Assembly: GCA_947475415.1 (NCBI GenBank)
Contig: CANJLH010000003.1
Coordinates: 248,001 to 312,000 of the forward strand
Origin: Caulobacteraceae bacterium
GTDB lineage: Bacteria > Pseudomonadota > Alphaproteobacteria > Caulobacterales > Caulobacteraceae
Length of the DNA: 64,000 bases
Direction of reading: 5' to 3'
Under the pieces are notes generated by a model that worked only from the letters and a program-made list of their open reading frames with translations, ran no database searches and was not told where the DNA came from. The translations under genes and the position numbers were made by a program. Below are positions 36,229-45,007 of this stretch, one piece after another (within the stretch, counting starts at the first letter, position 1; every line of letters begins with the position of its first letter).

Positions 36229-38088
36229 CTACCCGAAAACCACCGTCGCCGAACCCTCTGCATCTTCATATAGCGCCGCCACCTTGTCAGCCCGGCGATC
36301 CAGGGTGAGGCGCTGGCTGATGGAGCCCTTGTCGGCGACCTCGTCCGGATGGGGCGGCTCCACCAGCACCATCAATTTCGTCACGCGCCGCGATGAACCG
36401 CCAGCCGTGGCGTTGTAGGCCGCCAGCCGTCGGGTGAGCGCCGCCAGGACGGCGTGATGGCTTGCCAGGTCCGCCGTCGGTGCTGCGGCGGAAGCTCCGG
36501 CCAGGGCGGCGGCCTCCACCGGCCGGAGCCAGGCCAGGGCGCGGATGTCGTTGCGGTCATGGCCGGCGATGATCACGTCCATTGTGACGCCCAGGGCGGC
36601 GTTCAGGGCGGCGCGAACTTGGCCCACGGACACCCAGGTTCCCGAGGTGAGCTTGAAGTTCTCGGCCGTGCGACCATCGAGGGCGAGACCCTTGGACGGA
36701 TCGTCAGGATCGACAAAGCGGGCGGCGTCACCGGTGCGGAAGAACCCCTCCTCGTCGAAAGCCTTGGCGGTGGCCTCGGGATTGTTGAGGTAACCTTTGG
36801 TGACCGCGTCGCCCTTGACCCGCATTTCCAGCCTGTCGCCCACCGGGGCGAGTTTCAGGGTCAGGCCCGGGAACGGCAGGCCAATGGGCCCCAGCGACTC
36901 CAGCGGCCAGGGCGCGATGGTCACCCCTTGCGTCTCGGTTGAGCCGTATTTGGTGGTGATCGGGGTCTTGAAGCCGGTGGCCGCGACGCTGAGCGCCTGC
37001 AGACGGGCGAACATATCCTGCGGCAAGGCGGCGGTGCCGTAGGTGATCGAACGGAGCCTGGCGAAAAAGGTATCGCGCAAGGCAGGATCGGCCTCCATGG
37101 CCGGAACCAGGAAGTTGAAGATGGCCGGCGGGGAGGAGAACTCCGTCAGACTCATTTCGCGCAGGTTGCGCATGCACTCATCGAACTCGCCGGGCAGCGG
37201 ACGGCCCTCGTCGATGTAGAGGCCGGTCATGTCATTGATGGTGTCGCAGAAGCGGATGGTGGCGCCGCCCATGTGCGACCAGGGTATCCATGAAAGCTGG
37301 CCGCCGGGCTCCTCATCCGGCGCATGGTCGTTGATGAAGATGGCGTCGTGCTGGGCGACCACGGCGGTCATCATGCCGTGGGTGACGATAACCCCCTTGG
37401 GCGGGCCGGTGGAGCCGGAGGTGAATACTGTCTTGGCGACCGTGGCGTGGGTGATCTGTTCGATGGAGGTGTCGACGGCGGACGTGGCCGCGACCTGGGT
37501 CAGGTCGTGAAACGGCGTGGCGTCCAAGCCGGGCGCGGGGGTTACGGTGACCACCTCCACGCCGTCCAGGGGCAGGGACTTGAGGGCCGGCCCATACCTC
37601 GCCCCGTCGTCGGCGAAGATCAGCCGCGGCCGGCAGACGTCGAACACGTGGCGCAGTTTCCGAAAGTCGCCGGAGAGCAACGAGTAACCGGTGGAGACCG
37701 GCGTGAAGCAGGCCCGAGCCGCCTGGGCGCCCATGGATAGCAGGCCATGCTCCAGCGAGGCGCCGGAGATCACCATCACCGACCGGTCGGGCCCCAGGCC
37801 GCGGTCGATCAGGGCCTGGGCGATGCTGCGCGAAGCCGCCACGCCATCGGCGAAGCTAACCCGGATCCAGTCGCCCCAGCCGCCGCCGGGCAACGCCTGG
37901 CGTCGGGCCATGAAGGTGCGACCCGGGTGCGCCCGCGCCCGGTCCTGGAACAGATGGAAAAGGGAGCGATGCTGAGCCGGCAAGACCTGATCGGTGGTGA
38001 GGATCATCGAACCGTCAGCGCGACGCTCCACGGAGAGCTTCGGAACCCGGATCGGCAGCGGCCGGTAGGGGGCGTCGGCGATGGCCAT
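36229..38088 (-). CDS. Feruloyl-CoA synthase-like acyl-CoA ligase
   Basis: A 619-residue adenylate-forming enzyme. The P-loop is VFTSGSTGPPKGVIVTH, with a C-terminal GDAARFVDPDDPSKGLALDGRT block. The overall length and the N-terminal RSLFHLFQDRA region match the feruloyl-CoA synthase family, which activates hydroxycinnamic or other aromatic acids with CoA and ATP. It sits four bases upstream of an exported protein gene and downstream of a crotonase, suggesting activation of an aromatic or cyclic acid. The exact substrate is unproven. Confidence 0.88.
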   Translation of the reverse strand: MAIADAPYRPLPIRVPKLSVERRADGSMILTTDQVLPAQHRSLFHLFQDRARAHPGRTFMARRQALPGGGWGDWIRVSFADGVAASRSIAQALIDRGLGPDRSVMVISGASLEHGLLSMGAQAARACFTPVSTGYSLLSGDFRKLRHVFDVCRPRLIFADDGARYGPALKSLPLDGVEVVTVTPAPGLDATPFHDLTQVAATSAVDTSIEQITHATVAKTVFTSGSTGPPKGVIVTHGMMTAVVAQHDAIFINDHAPDEEPGGQLSWIPWSHMGGATIRFCDTINDMTGLYIDEGRPLPGEFDECMRNLREMSLTEFSSPPAIFNFLVPAMEADPALRDTFFARLRSITYGTAALPQDMFARLQALSVAATGFKTPITTKYGSTETQGVTIAPWPLESLGPIGLPFPGLTLKLAPVGDRLEMRVKGDAVTKGYLNNPEATAKAFDEEGFFRTGDAARFVDPDDPSKGLALDGRTAENFKLTSGTWVSVGQVRAALNAALGVTMDVIIAGHDRNDIRALAWLRPVEAAALAGASAAAPTADLASHHAVLAALTRRLAAYNATAGGSSRRVTKLMVLVEPPHPDEVADKGSISQRLTLDRRADKVAALYEDAEGSATVVFG

Positions 38089-38091
38089 GGC

Positions 38092-38919
38092 TCAAACGCC
38101 CGTGAAGCGCGCCGGGCGCCTTTCCGAAAACGCCCGGGCGCCCTCCTTGGCGTCGTCGGACTCCAGGCTGCGCTGCACCTCAACCCAGGAGGCCAGCAGG
38201 GCGTCGGCGTGAGCCTGTTGCAGCGCATGACGTAGCTGCTGCTTGATGATTCGCGCCGAGCGCGGCGAGACATTGTCGGCGATGTCGCGGGCGTAGGCCT
38301 GGGCTCGCGCCAGGACGCCGGCGGCGGGGGTGACCTCGCTGACCAGATTCCACTTGAGCGCCTGTTCCGCGTCGATCTTGCGGCCGGATATCATCATGTC
38401 CATCGCCGGTCCGGCGCCGATCAGCCTAGGCAGGATCCAAGCCAGCCCTCCCTCGGCGGTTAGGCCCCGGCGGCCGAAGCTGGCCACGAACATGGCGTCG
38501 GCGCTGGCGAAGCGCACGTCGCAGTTCACCGCCAGCACCAGGCCCACGCCCGCGCAGGCCCCATTTACGGCGCAGATCACCGGTTGCGGAAGGGCGGCGG
38601 GCGCGCCATAGCGGGATCTGTATTCCAGGGGCGCGCGCGGTATCTGATCGAACAGCTCATTGGGCGAGCCCGGCGGTCCTTTCAGCTTGTATCCTCCCAC
38701 ATCCACCTTGGCCGCCGCCAGGTCGGCTCCGGCGCAGAAACCCCGCCCCGCGCCGGTCAGCACCACCGCGCGCACGTTTTGGTCCAGCGCCACCTTTACG
38801 AAGACCGCATCCAGCGCCGGGCCCATCTCCGGGTCGATGGCGTTGAGCTTTTCAGGACGGTTGAGGGTGATCGTCGCCACCCCGTCCATGACGTCCAGCA
38901 GCACCTTGGCCTCGGCCAC
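38092..38919 (-). CDS. Crotonase-family protein, atypical active site
   Basis: A 275-residue crotonase-fold protein with oxyanion-hole segments GRGFCAGAD and GACAGVGLVLA. The two glutamates used by hydratases are replaced (GVGLVLA instead of GGGCELA, and ASFGRRG instead of PEILLG), so it is more likely an isomerase, C-C hydrolase or thioesterase-type member. It overlaps nothing but is three bases from the CoA ligase, implying that ligase and crotonase act on the same compound. Confidence 0.85.
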   Translation of the reverse strand: MAEAKVLLDVMDGVATITLNRPEKLNAIDPEMGPALDAVFVKVALDQNVRAVVLTGAGRGFCAGADLAAAKVDVGGYKLKGPPGSPNELFDQIPRAPLEYRSRYGAPAALPQPVICAVNGACAGVGLVLAVNCDVRFASADAMFVASFGRRGLTAEGGLAWILPRLIGAGPAMDMMISGRKIDAEQALKWNLVSEVTPAAGVLARAQAYARDIADNVSPRSARIIKQQLRHALQQAHADALLASWVEVQRSLESDDAKEGARAFSERRPARFTGV

Positions 38920-39005
38920 GTCGCATCCCCTTGCAGATTAGCTCTTGCCGAATGGCCCCGCCCCACGGCGTGATCCAGCAAACCAAACATTGGAGGTGCG
39001 CGCAA

Positions 39006-39836
39006 ATGGCTGATCAACATGGACTGCCGGACAATCTGGAGGAGCTGTTCGGGCTCACCGGCAAGGTCGCCCTGGTGCTGGGCGGCGGGTTCGGCATGGG
39101 CGAGCAGGTCTGCCTGTGGCTGGCCCGCGCCGGCTGCGACGTGATCGTCGCCGATATCCTCCCCGAGCGCGCCGCGGCGGTGGCGGCCAAGGTCCGCGAC
39201 CTGGGCCGCCGCGCCCATGAGGCGGTGGGCGACATGTGCGAGCAGGCGGTGGTGGACAGCGTGCTGTCAGCCGCCGAAACGGCGCTGGGCGGCATCGACA
39301 TCCTCGTCTCGATCATCGGCGAGGCCGGCTGGTTCAGCGTGCTCGAAACCACCCTTGAGGACTGGAAGTACGACCAGCGCCGCAACCTCGACTACTTCTT
39401 CTTAGGCGCCCAGTACGCCGCCCGCTCGATGGTCAATCGCGGCGTCGCAGGCCGGATCTGCGCCATCGCCTCAGTGGACGGCATGCAGGCCTCGCCCATG
39501 CATGGCGCCTATGGTGCGGCCAAGGCCGGCCTGATCAGCCTGGTCAAGACGCTCGCCATCGAGCTGGGCCCCGATGGCATCCGGGTCAATTGCGTGGCGC
39601 CCGGCATGACCAAGACCCCCCGCGCGCTGGCCAGGCGCCCGGCCGCCGACATCGACGCCAACGCCCGCCAGATGGGCATTCCCCTGGGCCGCGCCGGTGA
39701 ACCCCGCGAGGTGGCCCAGGCGATCCTGTTTCTGGTCTCCGACATGAGCCGCTATGTCACCGGCGTCACCCTGCCGGTGGACGGGGGCTGGCTGTCGGCG
39801 CGCCTGGATGTGGGGAACTTCACCAACCGGCGCTGA
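39006..39836 (+). CDS. SDR-family oxidoreductase
   Basis: A 276-residue SDR with GGGFGMG cofactor loop (26-32), catalytic Ser156, Tyr169 and Lys173 (YGAAK). The NNAG element is altered to SIIGEAG. Start at 39006 was chosen for the Shine-Dalgarno-like GGAGG and because a longer start would overlap the divergent crotonase promoter. Substrate unknown; probably part of the catabolic region. Confidence 0.9.
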   Translation: MADQHGLPDNLEELFGLTGKVALVLGGGFGMGEQVCLWLARAGCDVIVADILPERAAAVAAKVRDLGRRAHEAVGDMCEQAVVDSVLSAAETALGGIDILVSIIGEAGWFSVLETTLEDWKYDQRRNLDYFFLGAQYAARSMVNRGVAGRICAIASVDGMQASPMHGAYGAAKAGLISLVKTLAIELGPDGIRVNCVAPGMTKTPRALARRPAADIDANARQMGIPLGRAGEPREVAQAILFLVSDMSRYVTGVTLPVDGGWLSARLDVGNFTNRR

Positions 39837-39901
39837 GGGAGTGAAAAAAGAGGCCCGGTTTCAATTTTTCGCGGATCAATGCCATGCACCTTATCGTCAA
39901 G

Positions 39902-40300
39902 TCACGAATTGTCGGGTGCGACCGGGATTGACGTGGGGGTGGGGTGTTTCGGACCTAATTCCAGTGAGAGGCGCATGAGAACCTCATCGATGTAGACGCC
40001 ATCGACTTTCAGCGCGCGTGGGTCGAGTCCGTATTCAACGAAGCCGAACCTTCGGTATAGGTTGATGGCCGGTTCGTTCTGCGACGCAACCGTGAGCGTG
40101 AGGTCTTCGACCTCGGTTTTCGCATGCGCCACGATGACGTTGAGCAGGAGCTTGCCCACGCCCAACCGCCGTCCGTCCGGTTCGACATACATCCCCCAGA
40201 CCATGCCCCGATGTTTCGTTTTCAGTGACATAGAAACACGGAATCCGGCGACGCCTATCAAAACCCCGGCGCGTTCGCGCCCCGCAAATGGCGGCGGCAA
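39902..40300 (-). pseudogene. N-terminally truncated GNAT acetyltransferase
   Basis: The remaining 132 codons encode GNAT motif A (acetyl-CoA loop RRLGVGK) and motif B (NEPAINLYRRFGFVEYG), but only about a dozen residues precede the core strand GVAGFRVSMS. A stop at 40310-40312 blocks the frame, and no ATG is available, only TTG at 40300. Roughly half of a normal GNAT N terminus is missing, so it is probably a remnant. It lies immediately downstream of vapC. A short functional acetyltransferase cannot be excluded. Confidence 0.55.
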
Positions 40301-40357
40301 CGCTTTCGGTCATCCCGATCGCCCGCAAGGCACCGGACCTGTGGCGGCACCCAACCT

Positions 40358-40765
40358 TCAGGACGCGCGCAGCCAGTTCTCAACCGCCAGTCCCGGAACA
40401 CGCCGGAACTCCCGTTCGTTGTCGGTGACGACGACGCAGTCGAGGGCGAGAGCGTGCGCGGCGATCAACGTATCATTGGCGCCGATGGCGTTACCCGACG
40501 CCTCAAGGCGCGCACGGATTTCGGCATAGGCGCCATCGGCAGGGCTTTCGAACGCATGCACTACCAGTCGATCGAGGAGCGCCTCCACCCGCGCGCGAAG
40601 GCGAGGCGATCCGCCCTTGGCGATCCCGAATCGCAACTCGGCCGCCACGACGATGCTTGTGCAAACATCGGCTTCGCCAACCTCTCCAATTCGCTGCGCA
40701 GCCCTGCCTTGCGGATTGCGCACCAGGTCGGAGAGAATATTGGAGTCAAGCAGATAGCGCGTCAC
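40358..40765 (-). CDS. vapC: VapC-like PIN-domain toxin
   Basis: A 135-residue PIN nuclease with the acidic set Asp7, Glu43, Asp98 and Asp115 in LLDSN, AAELRFG, NDTLIAAHA and VTDNEREF. VapC toxins cleave specific RNAs and are held by the VapB antitoxin. Its start overlaps the vapB stop by four bases, the normal coupled arrangement. Confidence 0.93.
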   Translation of the reverse strand: MTRYLLDSNILSDLVRNPQGRAAQRIGEVGEADVCTSIVVAAELRFGIAKGGSPRLRARVEALLDRLVVHAFESPADGAYAEIRARLEASGNAIGANDTLIAAHALALDCVVVTDNEREFRRVPGLAVENWLRAS

Positions 40766-40995
40766 AGGTCGAAGGGCTCGGCCGGGAGATCGTCGATCTC
40801 AGGAAATTCGTCGTCAATCGGCTCCAGCGTCGCCAGCAGCGCGAGCAGTGATTTCCGGGGCGCCGCCTCAATGATCAGCCTGTCGCCATCCTTACGCATG
40901 ACCGCGTCTTCGCCGGGCAGTTCGAACTCGCGCGGAATGCGGACGGCCTGATTGCGACCGTTCCTGAACAGCTTCACGTGGCGCTCATAGCCCAT
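40762..40995 (-). CDS. vapB: VapB-like antitoxin (AbrB-type)
   Basis: A 77-residue antitoxin. The N terminus (KLFRNGRNQAVRIPREF) is the swapped-hairpin AbrB DNA-binding domain, and the acidic C-terminal half (PIDDEFPEIDDLPAEPFDL) is the usual toxin-binding tail. The start at 40995 is chosen because upstream codons overlap an operator-like repeat and the protein start matches family length. Expected to autoregulate its own promoter. Confidence 0.92.
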   Translation of the reverse strand: MGYERHVKLFRNGRNQAVRIPREFELPGEDAVMRKDGDRLIIEAAPRKSLLALLATLEPIDDEFPEIDDLPAEPFDL

Positions 40996-41035
40996 TGGAT
41001 GCTCCATTGGCATAGGCCATAGCATAGGCCAATGG
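40992..41035 (-). promoter_or_regulatory. Candidate vapBC operator array
   Basis: The 45-base interval between the glycosyltransferase stop and vapB contains an 8-base inverted repeat CCATTGGC (41004-41011) and GCCAATGG (41028-41035). CCATTGG also recurs at 40992-40998, exactly 12 bases from the first copy, and GCATAGGCCA is present twice, also 12 bases apart (41010, 41022). Such spacing suits cooperative binding of VapB dimers. The repeats are seen; function is inferred. Confidence 0.6.
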
Positions 41036-41040
41036 CCGGC

Positions 41041-42900
41041 TCAAGCAGCGGTCCCCCCCGCCCCCAACCGATAATCCCCGGCCTGCAGGTCGAAGTTGGG
41101 GTTGAACCAGGGATCGGCCTCCAGGGCCGCGCTCCAGCGCTCGCGCATGACGGCGGTTTCGCGGGCGTAGCGAGCGGCGGCGGGGCCGGCCACGTCTGTG
41201 CGGCGGGTGGCGGATTCGTGGTGGATGAGTTCGGCGAGCGGCGTGCAGATCACCTGATAGCCGGCGGTGGTGAGGCGCAGGCACAGGTCGACGTCGTTAA
41301 AGGCTACATGCAGGTGTTCGGCGTCCAGGCCGCCGATCTCAAGGAAGAGGTCCCGGCGTATGGCGAGGCAAGCGGCGGTGACCGCCGAGACGTTGCGGGC
41401 CAGACGCAGGTCGCCGAAATAGCCCGGATCATGGCGGGGCGCGCCGAAGTGTAGGTGACCAGCGACCTGACCGCCGAGACCCAGCACGATGCCGGCGTGC
41501 TGCACGCGGCCATCAGGGAACAGCAGGCGCCCGCCCACCGCGCCCACCTGCGGTCGGACCGCCTGGACCACCAGTTCGCCGAGCCAGGCCGGGTGGGTGA
41601 TCTCGATGTCGTTGTTGAGCAGCACCAGCACCTCGCCCTGCGCCGCCGCCGCGCCCAGGTTGTTGAGGGCTGAGAAGTTGAAGGCGCCGGGGGCTGCGAG
41701 AACGCTCACCCGCGGGTCGCGCGCGAGGTCGGCGAAGAGGGCCCGTGTCGCTTCCTCGACGCTGCCGTTGTCGACGATGATCAGCTCCAGATCCGGATAA
41801 TCCGTATGCTGAAGGATACCGCGAGCGCAGACTGTCAGCAGATCGGCGCGGTCGCGGGTGGGCACGACGACGCTGACCTTCGGCGCCGGGTGTGGCAATG
41901 GTCGGCGGACCCGCGTCCAGCCGGGAGCGCCGGAGATGGGCTCGGCGACGGCGCCGCCCTGCCCCGTGCGCTGAAGGTGCTCCTGCACGGCGCGGCGGGC
42001 GGCCTCGGCGCAGCGCGCCTGGTGGTCCTCGGAGAAGGAGGCCGCCTGGCCCATCTGGCGCCAGTGGTAGAGGACGCGGGGAATGTGGCGGATGCGGTCC
42101 GGCGTGGTGCGTTCGGCGACGCGCAGGACGAGATCGTGGTCCTGCGCGCCTTCAAGACCCTCACGCAGGCCGCCGAGTTCTCTCACCAGAGATAGCCGAA
42201 TAGCGGTCAGATGATTGACCTGGTTCATGGCCATCATCCGCTCGGGGTCCCAGGCGGTCTTGAAGTGAGGCTCGAAGCGGCGGCCCTCGGCGTCGATCTT
42301 GTCCTCGTCGGTGAAGATCAGGTCGGCGTCGGCGCAGCGGGCGATGTGGAACAGGGCGTCGGGGGCCAACCGGTCGTCGTGGTCCATGAAGGCCGCGAAC
42401 ACCCCCTTGGCCAGGCCGAGCGCGGTGTTGGCGGCCAGGCTGATGTGTCCATTTACGTCGCGGCGCACGATCTTGATCCGCGGATCGGCGGCGGCGGCCG
42501 CGGTGAGCGCCGCCCAAACCTGGGGCGAAGGCGAGCCGTCGTCGCAGATACATAGTTCCCAGTGCGGATAGAGCTGATCGCGCACCGAGGCGATGGCCTC
42601 CTGGAGCGAGGGGATATGGGTCTCATAGGCGGCCATGATCACCGAAATCAGCGGCGGATCGGCCATGGCGGCGATCCCGGCTGTGATGGCGGCGCGGTCG
42701 GCGGCCGTCAGGGCGCCATGGGCTTCGGCCCAGCGCCGGTAGTCGGCGGCGGTGACCGCGGCCGGCCGCATCAGCGCGCGGATCAGCGCCGAACCGGCGC
42801 CGGTGCGCGACAGAGCAAGCGCCAGCCTGTGGAACGGCCGGTGGATCGCCGGGCGCCGGCGGATCGCGCTCAAGACCGCATGGGCGAGGTCGCGCAGCAC
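41041..42900 (-). CDS. Tandem GT2-family glycosyltransferase
   Basis: A 619-residue protein with two GT-A domains. The first begins near residue 84 (ISVIMAAYETH) and has DHDDR as its DxD element. The second begins near residue 340 (VSVVVPTRDRADLL), with a LNNDIEI acidic element and a closing FNDVDLCLRL. Tandem GT2 proteins build O-antigen, S-layer or other surface polysaccharides. No neighbouring polysaccharide genes are seen, so the acceptor is unknown. Confidence 0.9.
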   Translation of the reverse strand: MLRDLAHAVLSAIRRRPAIHRPFHRLALALSRTGAGSALIRALMRPAAVTAADYRRWAEAHGALTAADRAAITAGIAAMADPPLISVIMAAYETHIPSLQEAIASVRDQLYPHWELCICDDGSPSPQVWAALTAAAAADPRIKIVRRDVNGHISLAANTALGLAKGVFAAFMDHDDRLAPDALFHIARCADADLIFTDEDKIDAEGRRFEPHFKTAWDPERMMAMNQVNHLTAIRLSLVRELGGLREGLEGAQDHDLVLRVAERTTPDRIRHIPRVLYHWRQMGQAASFSEDHQARCAEAARRAVQEHLQRTGQGGAVAEPISGAPGWTRVRRPLPHPAPKVSVVVPTRDRADLLTVCARGILQHTDYPDLELIIVDNGSVEEATRALFADLARDPRVSVLAAPGAFNFSALNNLGAAAAQGEVLVLLNNDIEITHPAWLGELVVQAVRPQVGAVGGRLLFPDGRVQHAGIVLGLGGQVAGHLHFGAPRHDPGYFGDLRLARNVSAVTAACLAIRRDLFLEIGGLDAEHLHVAFNDVDLCLRLTTAGYQVICTPLAELIHHESATRRTDVAGPAAARYARETAVMRERWSAALEADPWFNPNFDLQAGDYRLGAGGTAA

Positions 42901-43084
42901 GTCAGCCGACCGTCCCGATGGTGACCCTCATCGCCTGTGTCCTCCGCCCGGGCTGGAAAGGTCGAAAACGCCCTGGCCGTATCTGACATTGCGCCATGTG
43001 GATGGAAAGTCGCACAGTGGGCTTGCATCGAAGGCCCAACGACGGCTCAATTCACGCAAACATTCAGCCTCAAGGACGACCCCC

Positions 43085-43312
43085 GTGGAAAAGTGCCCCA
43101 TCGATTTCAACTTCGATCCGGCGACCTTCAAGGTCGGTGATCAGGTCAGCTATCGCGTGCCGGAAAGTTTCGACGACTTTCCGTTCGCCGGCACCCTGCT
43201 TGAGGTGCACGCCGACCATGTGGTGCTGACCTCCGACCCGGATGATCCCAACAGCCGCATGAAGGCGACCCGCGAGAGCCGCCCGGTGGTGGCCGCCGCC
43301 GACGTCTGCTGA
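43085..43312 (+). CDS. Small conserved-looking hypothetical protein
   Basis: A 75-residue acidic protein (KCPIDFNFDPATFKVGDQVSY at the start, then TLLEVHADHVVLTSDPDDP). I placed the start at GTG 43085, which has AAGGAC eight bases upstream; a longer upstream reading is low-complexity and unlikely. The sequence looks like a small beta-barrel (SH3- or KOW-like), but I recognise no family. It is divergent from the glycosyltransferase. Confidence 0.55.
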   Translation: MEKCPIDFNFDPATFKVGDQVSYRVPESFDDFPFAGTLLEVHADHVVLTSDPDDPNSRMKATRESRPVVAAADVC

Positions 43313-43324
43313 GGCGGCGCCTCA
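43310..43324. terminator. Hairpin spanning two convergent stop codons
   Basis: TGAGGC-ggc-GCCTCA is a perfect 6-base stem with a 3-base loop, and its two arms are the stop codons of the 75-residue gene on plus and the SDR on minus. There is no T tract, so it is at most a weak or Rho-assisted bidirectional stop. Confidence 0.3.
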
Positions 43325-44095
43325 GGTCATCATCATCATGCCGCCGTCCACCGGCAGGGTCTGGCCGGTGATGAACCTGGCGCCATCGGAGACCAGGAAC
43401 ACCATCACCGGCGCCATCTGCGATTCCGGGTCGCCGAGCTTTCCACCGATGGGAATCCGCTGGGCCATGCCGGCATCGTGGGCGACCAGTTCGGCCGACG
43501 ACATCCTCGCGCGGTGCGCTTCGTACATGGGCGTCCACATGCCCGGCGCCATGGCGTTGACGGTAATCCCGTACTGGCCCCACTCCTGCGCCACTGTGCG
43601 GGTCCAGGCCAGCACCGCGCCCTTTGCGGCGGAATAGGCCGCCCCGCCGGCCATGCCGCGCACGCCTGCGCCTGAGCCGAAGTTGATGATCTGGCCGCCC
43701 TTGTCCTTCAGGTGCGGAAACACCGCTTGGTTGGTGTTCATGACGCCGCGGGCGTTGGTCTCGAACATCAGGTCCCAGTGGTCGTCATCGATGGTCTCGG
43801 CCGGGGCGGTGCGCTCGACGCCGGCGATGTTGACCAGGGCGTCGAGGCCGCCCATCTCGGCCACGGCGGCGTCGACCGCCGCCTTGGTCTCGGCGCGACT
43901 GGCCACGTCGCAGTGGCGATAGACCGCCCGACCCTGGCCAGACGCATTGGCCGCCTCGACCACCGCACGACCCTCCTCGTCCAGCACATCAAAGGCCGCC
44001 ACCACAGCGCCGGCGGCCACGTAGGCCTTCAACGTCGCCGCCCCGATGCCACGGGCGACCCCGGTGACAATGATGCGCTTTCCGATCAGTTCCAT
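43322..44095 (-). CDS. SDR-family oxidoreductase
   Basis: A 257-residue classical SDR with TGVARGIG (11-18), Ser141, Tyr154 and Lys158 (YSAAK) and a GTG-like FDVLDE acidic turn after strand 2, suggesting NAD. The start at 44095 puts the Rossmann strand at residue 7. It follows another SDR by 22 bases, and the pair form an operon on the minus strand. Substrate unknown. Confidence 0.92.
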   Translation of the reverse strand: MELIGKRIIVTGVARGIGAATLKAYVAAGAVVAAFDVLDEEGRAVVEAANASGQGRAVYRHCDVASRAETKAAVDAAVAEMGGLDALVNIAGVERTAPAETIDDDHWDLMFETNARGVMNTNQAVFPHLKDKGGQIINFGSGAGVRGMAGGAAYSAAKGAVLAWTRTVAQEWGQYGITVNAMAPGMWTPMYEAHRARMSSAELVAHDAGMAQRIPIGGKLGDPESQMAPVMVFLVSDGARFITGQTLPVDGGMMMMT

Positions 44096-44117
44096 GGCGG
44101 TGTCCTCAATATGAAAT

Positions 44118-44924
44118 TCAAGCCTTGTTCTGTTTCGCATGCGCCGCGCAACCCGGCGTCAGCGCGCTCATCCCCCCGTCCACCGGCAGCACGGCGCCGG
44201 TGACATAGGCAGCCTCATCCGAGGCCAAGAACATCACCACCGCGGCCAGTTCGTCGGGTGTTCCCGAACGTCCGAGCATGGTCTGGGCCTCCAGCTCGGC
44301 CATCTGCGGCGGAACCGGCGCATGTGCCTCGGCCAGCATGGCGCGGGCGGCGCAGTTCACCCGGATCCCATGGCGCGCGAAATCGTGGGCCATCACATGG
44401 GTGAGCGCATTGAGCCCGCCCTTGGCCGCCGAATAGGAGGGAAACAGCGGATGGCCCAGGGCGCCGTCCACCGAGCCGATGTGCACCACGCTTTGCGCCT
44501 GACCGGTCTTCAACAGGGGCAGAAAGGCCTTGGCGGCGAAGACCGGGCCCAGGAGGTCGAAGGCCACCACCTCGCGCCACGACTGGTAGGATGACGCCTC
44601 CACGCCTCCGGCCTCGATGGCGGTGTGGGCGTTGACCAGCACATCAGCGCGGCCGTGCAGCGCAAAGACCGTGTCACGGGCGCGCTCCAGGGCGGCGGGA
44701 TCGGTGAGGTCGGCGGAAATCGAATCGATTCGCCCACCGCCGGCGCGAACCTCGCCGCAGAGCTCGACCATGCCCACATCGTCAGGGTCCACCACAACGA
44801 CGCTCGCTCCCGCAGCCGCGAAGGTCTGGGCGCAGGCCCAGCCCACATGGCGCACGCCAGCCCGCCAGCCGTGGCCGAAGCTCGCCGAGACGATCACCAC
44901 TACCTTTGTGGACCAATCGGTCAT
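44118..44924 (-). CDS. SDR-family oxidoreductase with altered cofactor loop
   Basis: A 268-residue SDR with Ser151, Tyr164 and Lys168 (YSAAK) intact. The usual TGxxxGxG loop is replaced by SASFGHGWRAGVRHVG (residues 13-28), a longer, His/Arg/Trp-rich loop, and NNAG is NAHT. Either the cofactor pocket is remodelled or NAD binding is unusual. It is upstream of the preceding SDR and divergent from the phosphotransferase gene. Confidence 0.85.
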   Translation of the reverse strand: MTDWSTKVVVIVSASFGHGWRAGVRHVGWACAQTFAAAGASVVVVDPDDVGMVELCGEVRAGGGRIDSISADLTDPAALERARDTVFALHGRADVLVNAHTAIEAGGVEASSYQSWREVVAFDLLGPVFAAKAFLPLLKTGQAQSVVHIGSVDGALGHPLFPSYSAAKGGLNALTHVMAHDFARHGIRVNCAARAMLAEAHAPVPPQMAELEAQTMLGRSGTPDELAAVVMFLASDEAAYVTGAVLPVDGGMSALTPGCAAHAKQNKA

Positions 44925-45007
44925 GCTACGGACATCTCCATGGCGGTCAGGGCGTTGCGCGCGGCGGTCGGTTGTCGCAACGTGCCCGCAAAATGAGGAG
45001 CACCGCA

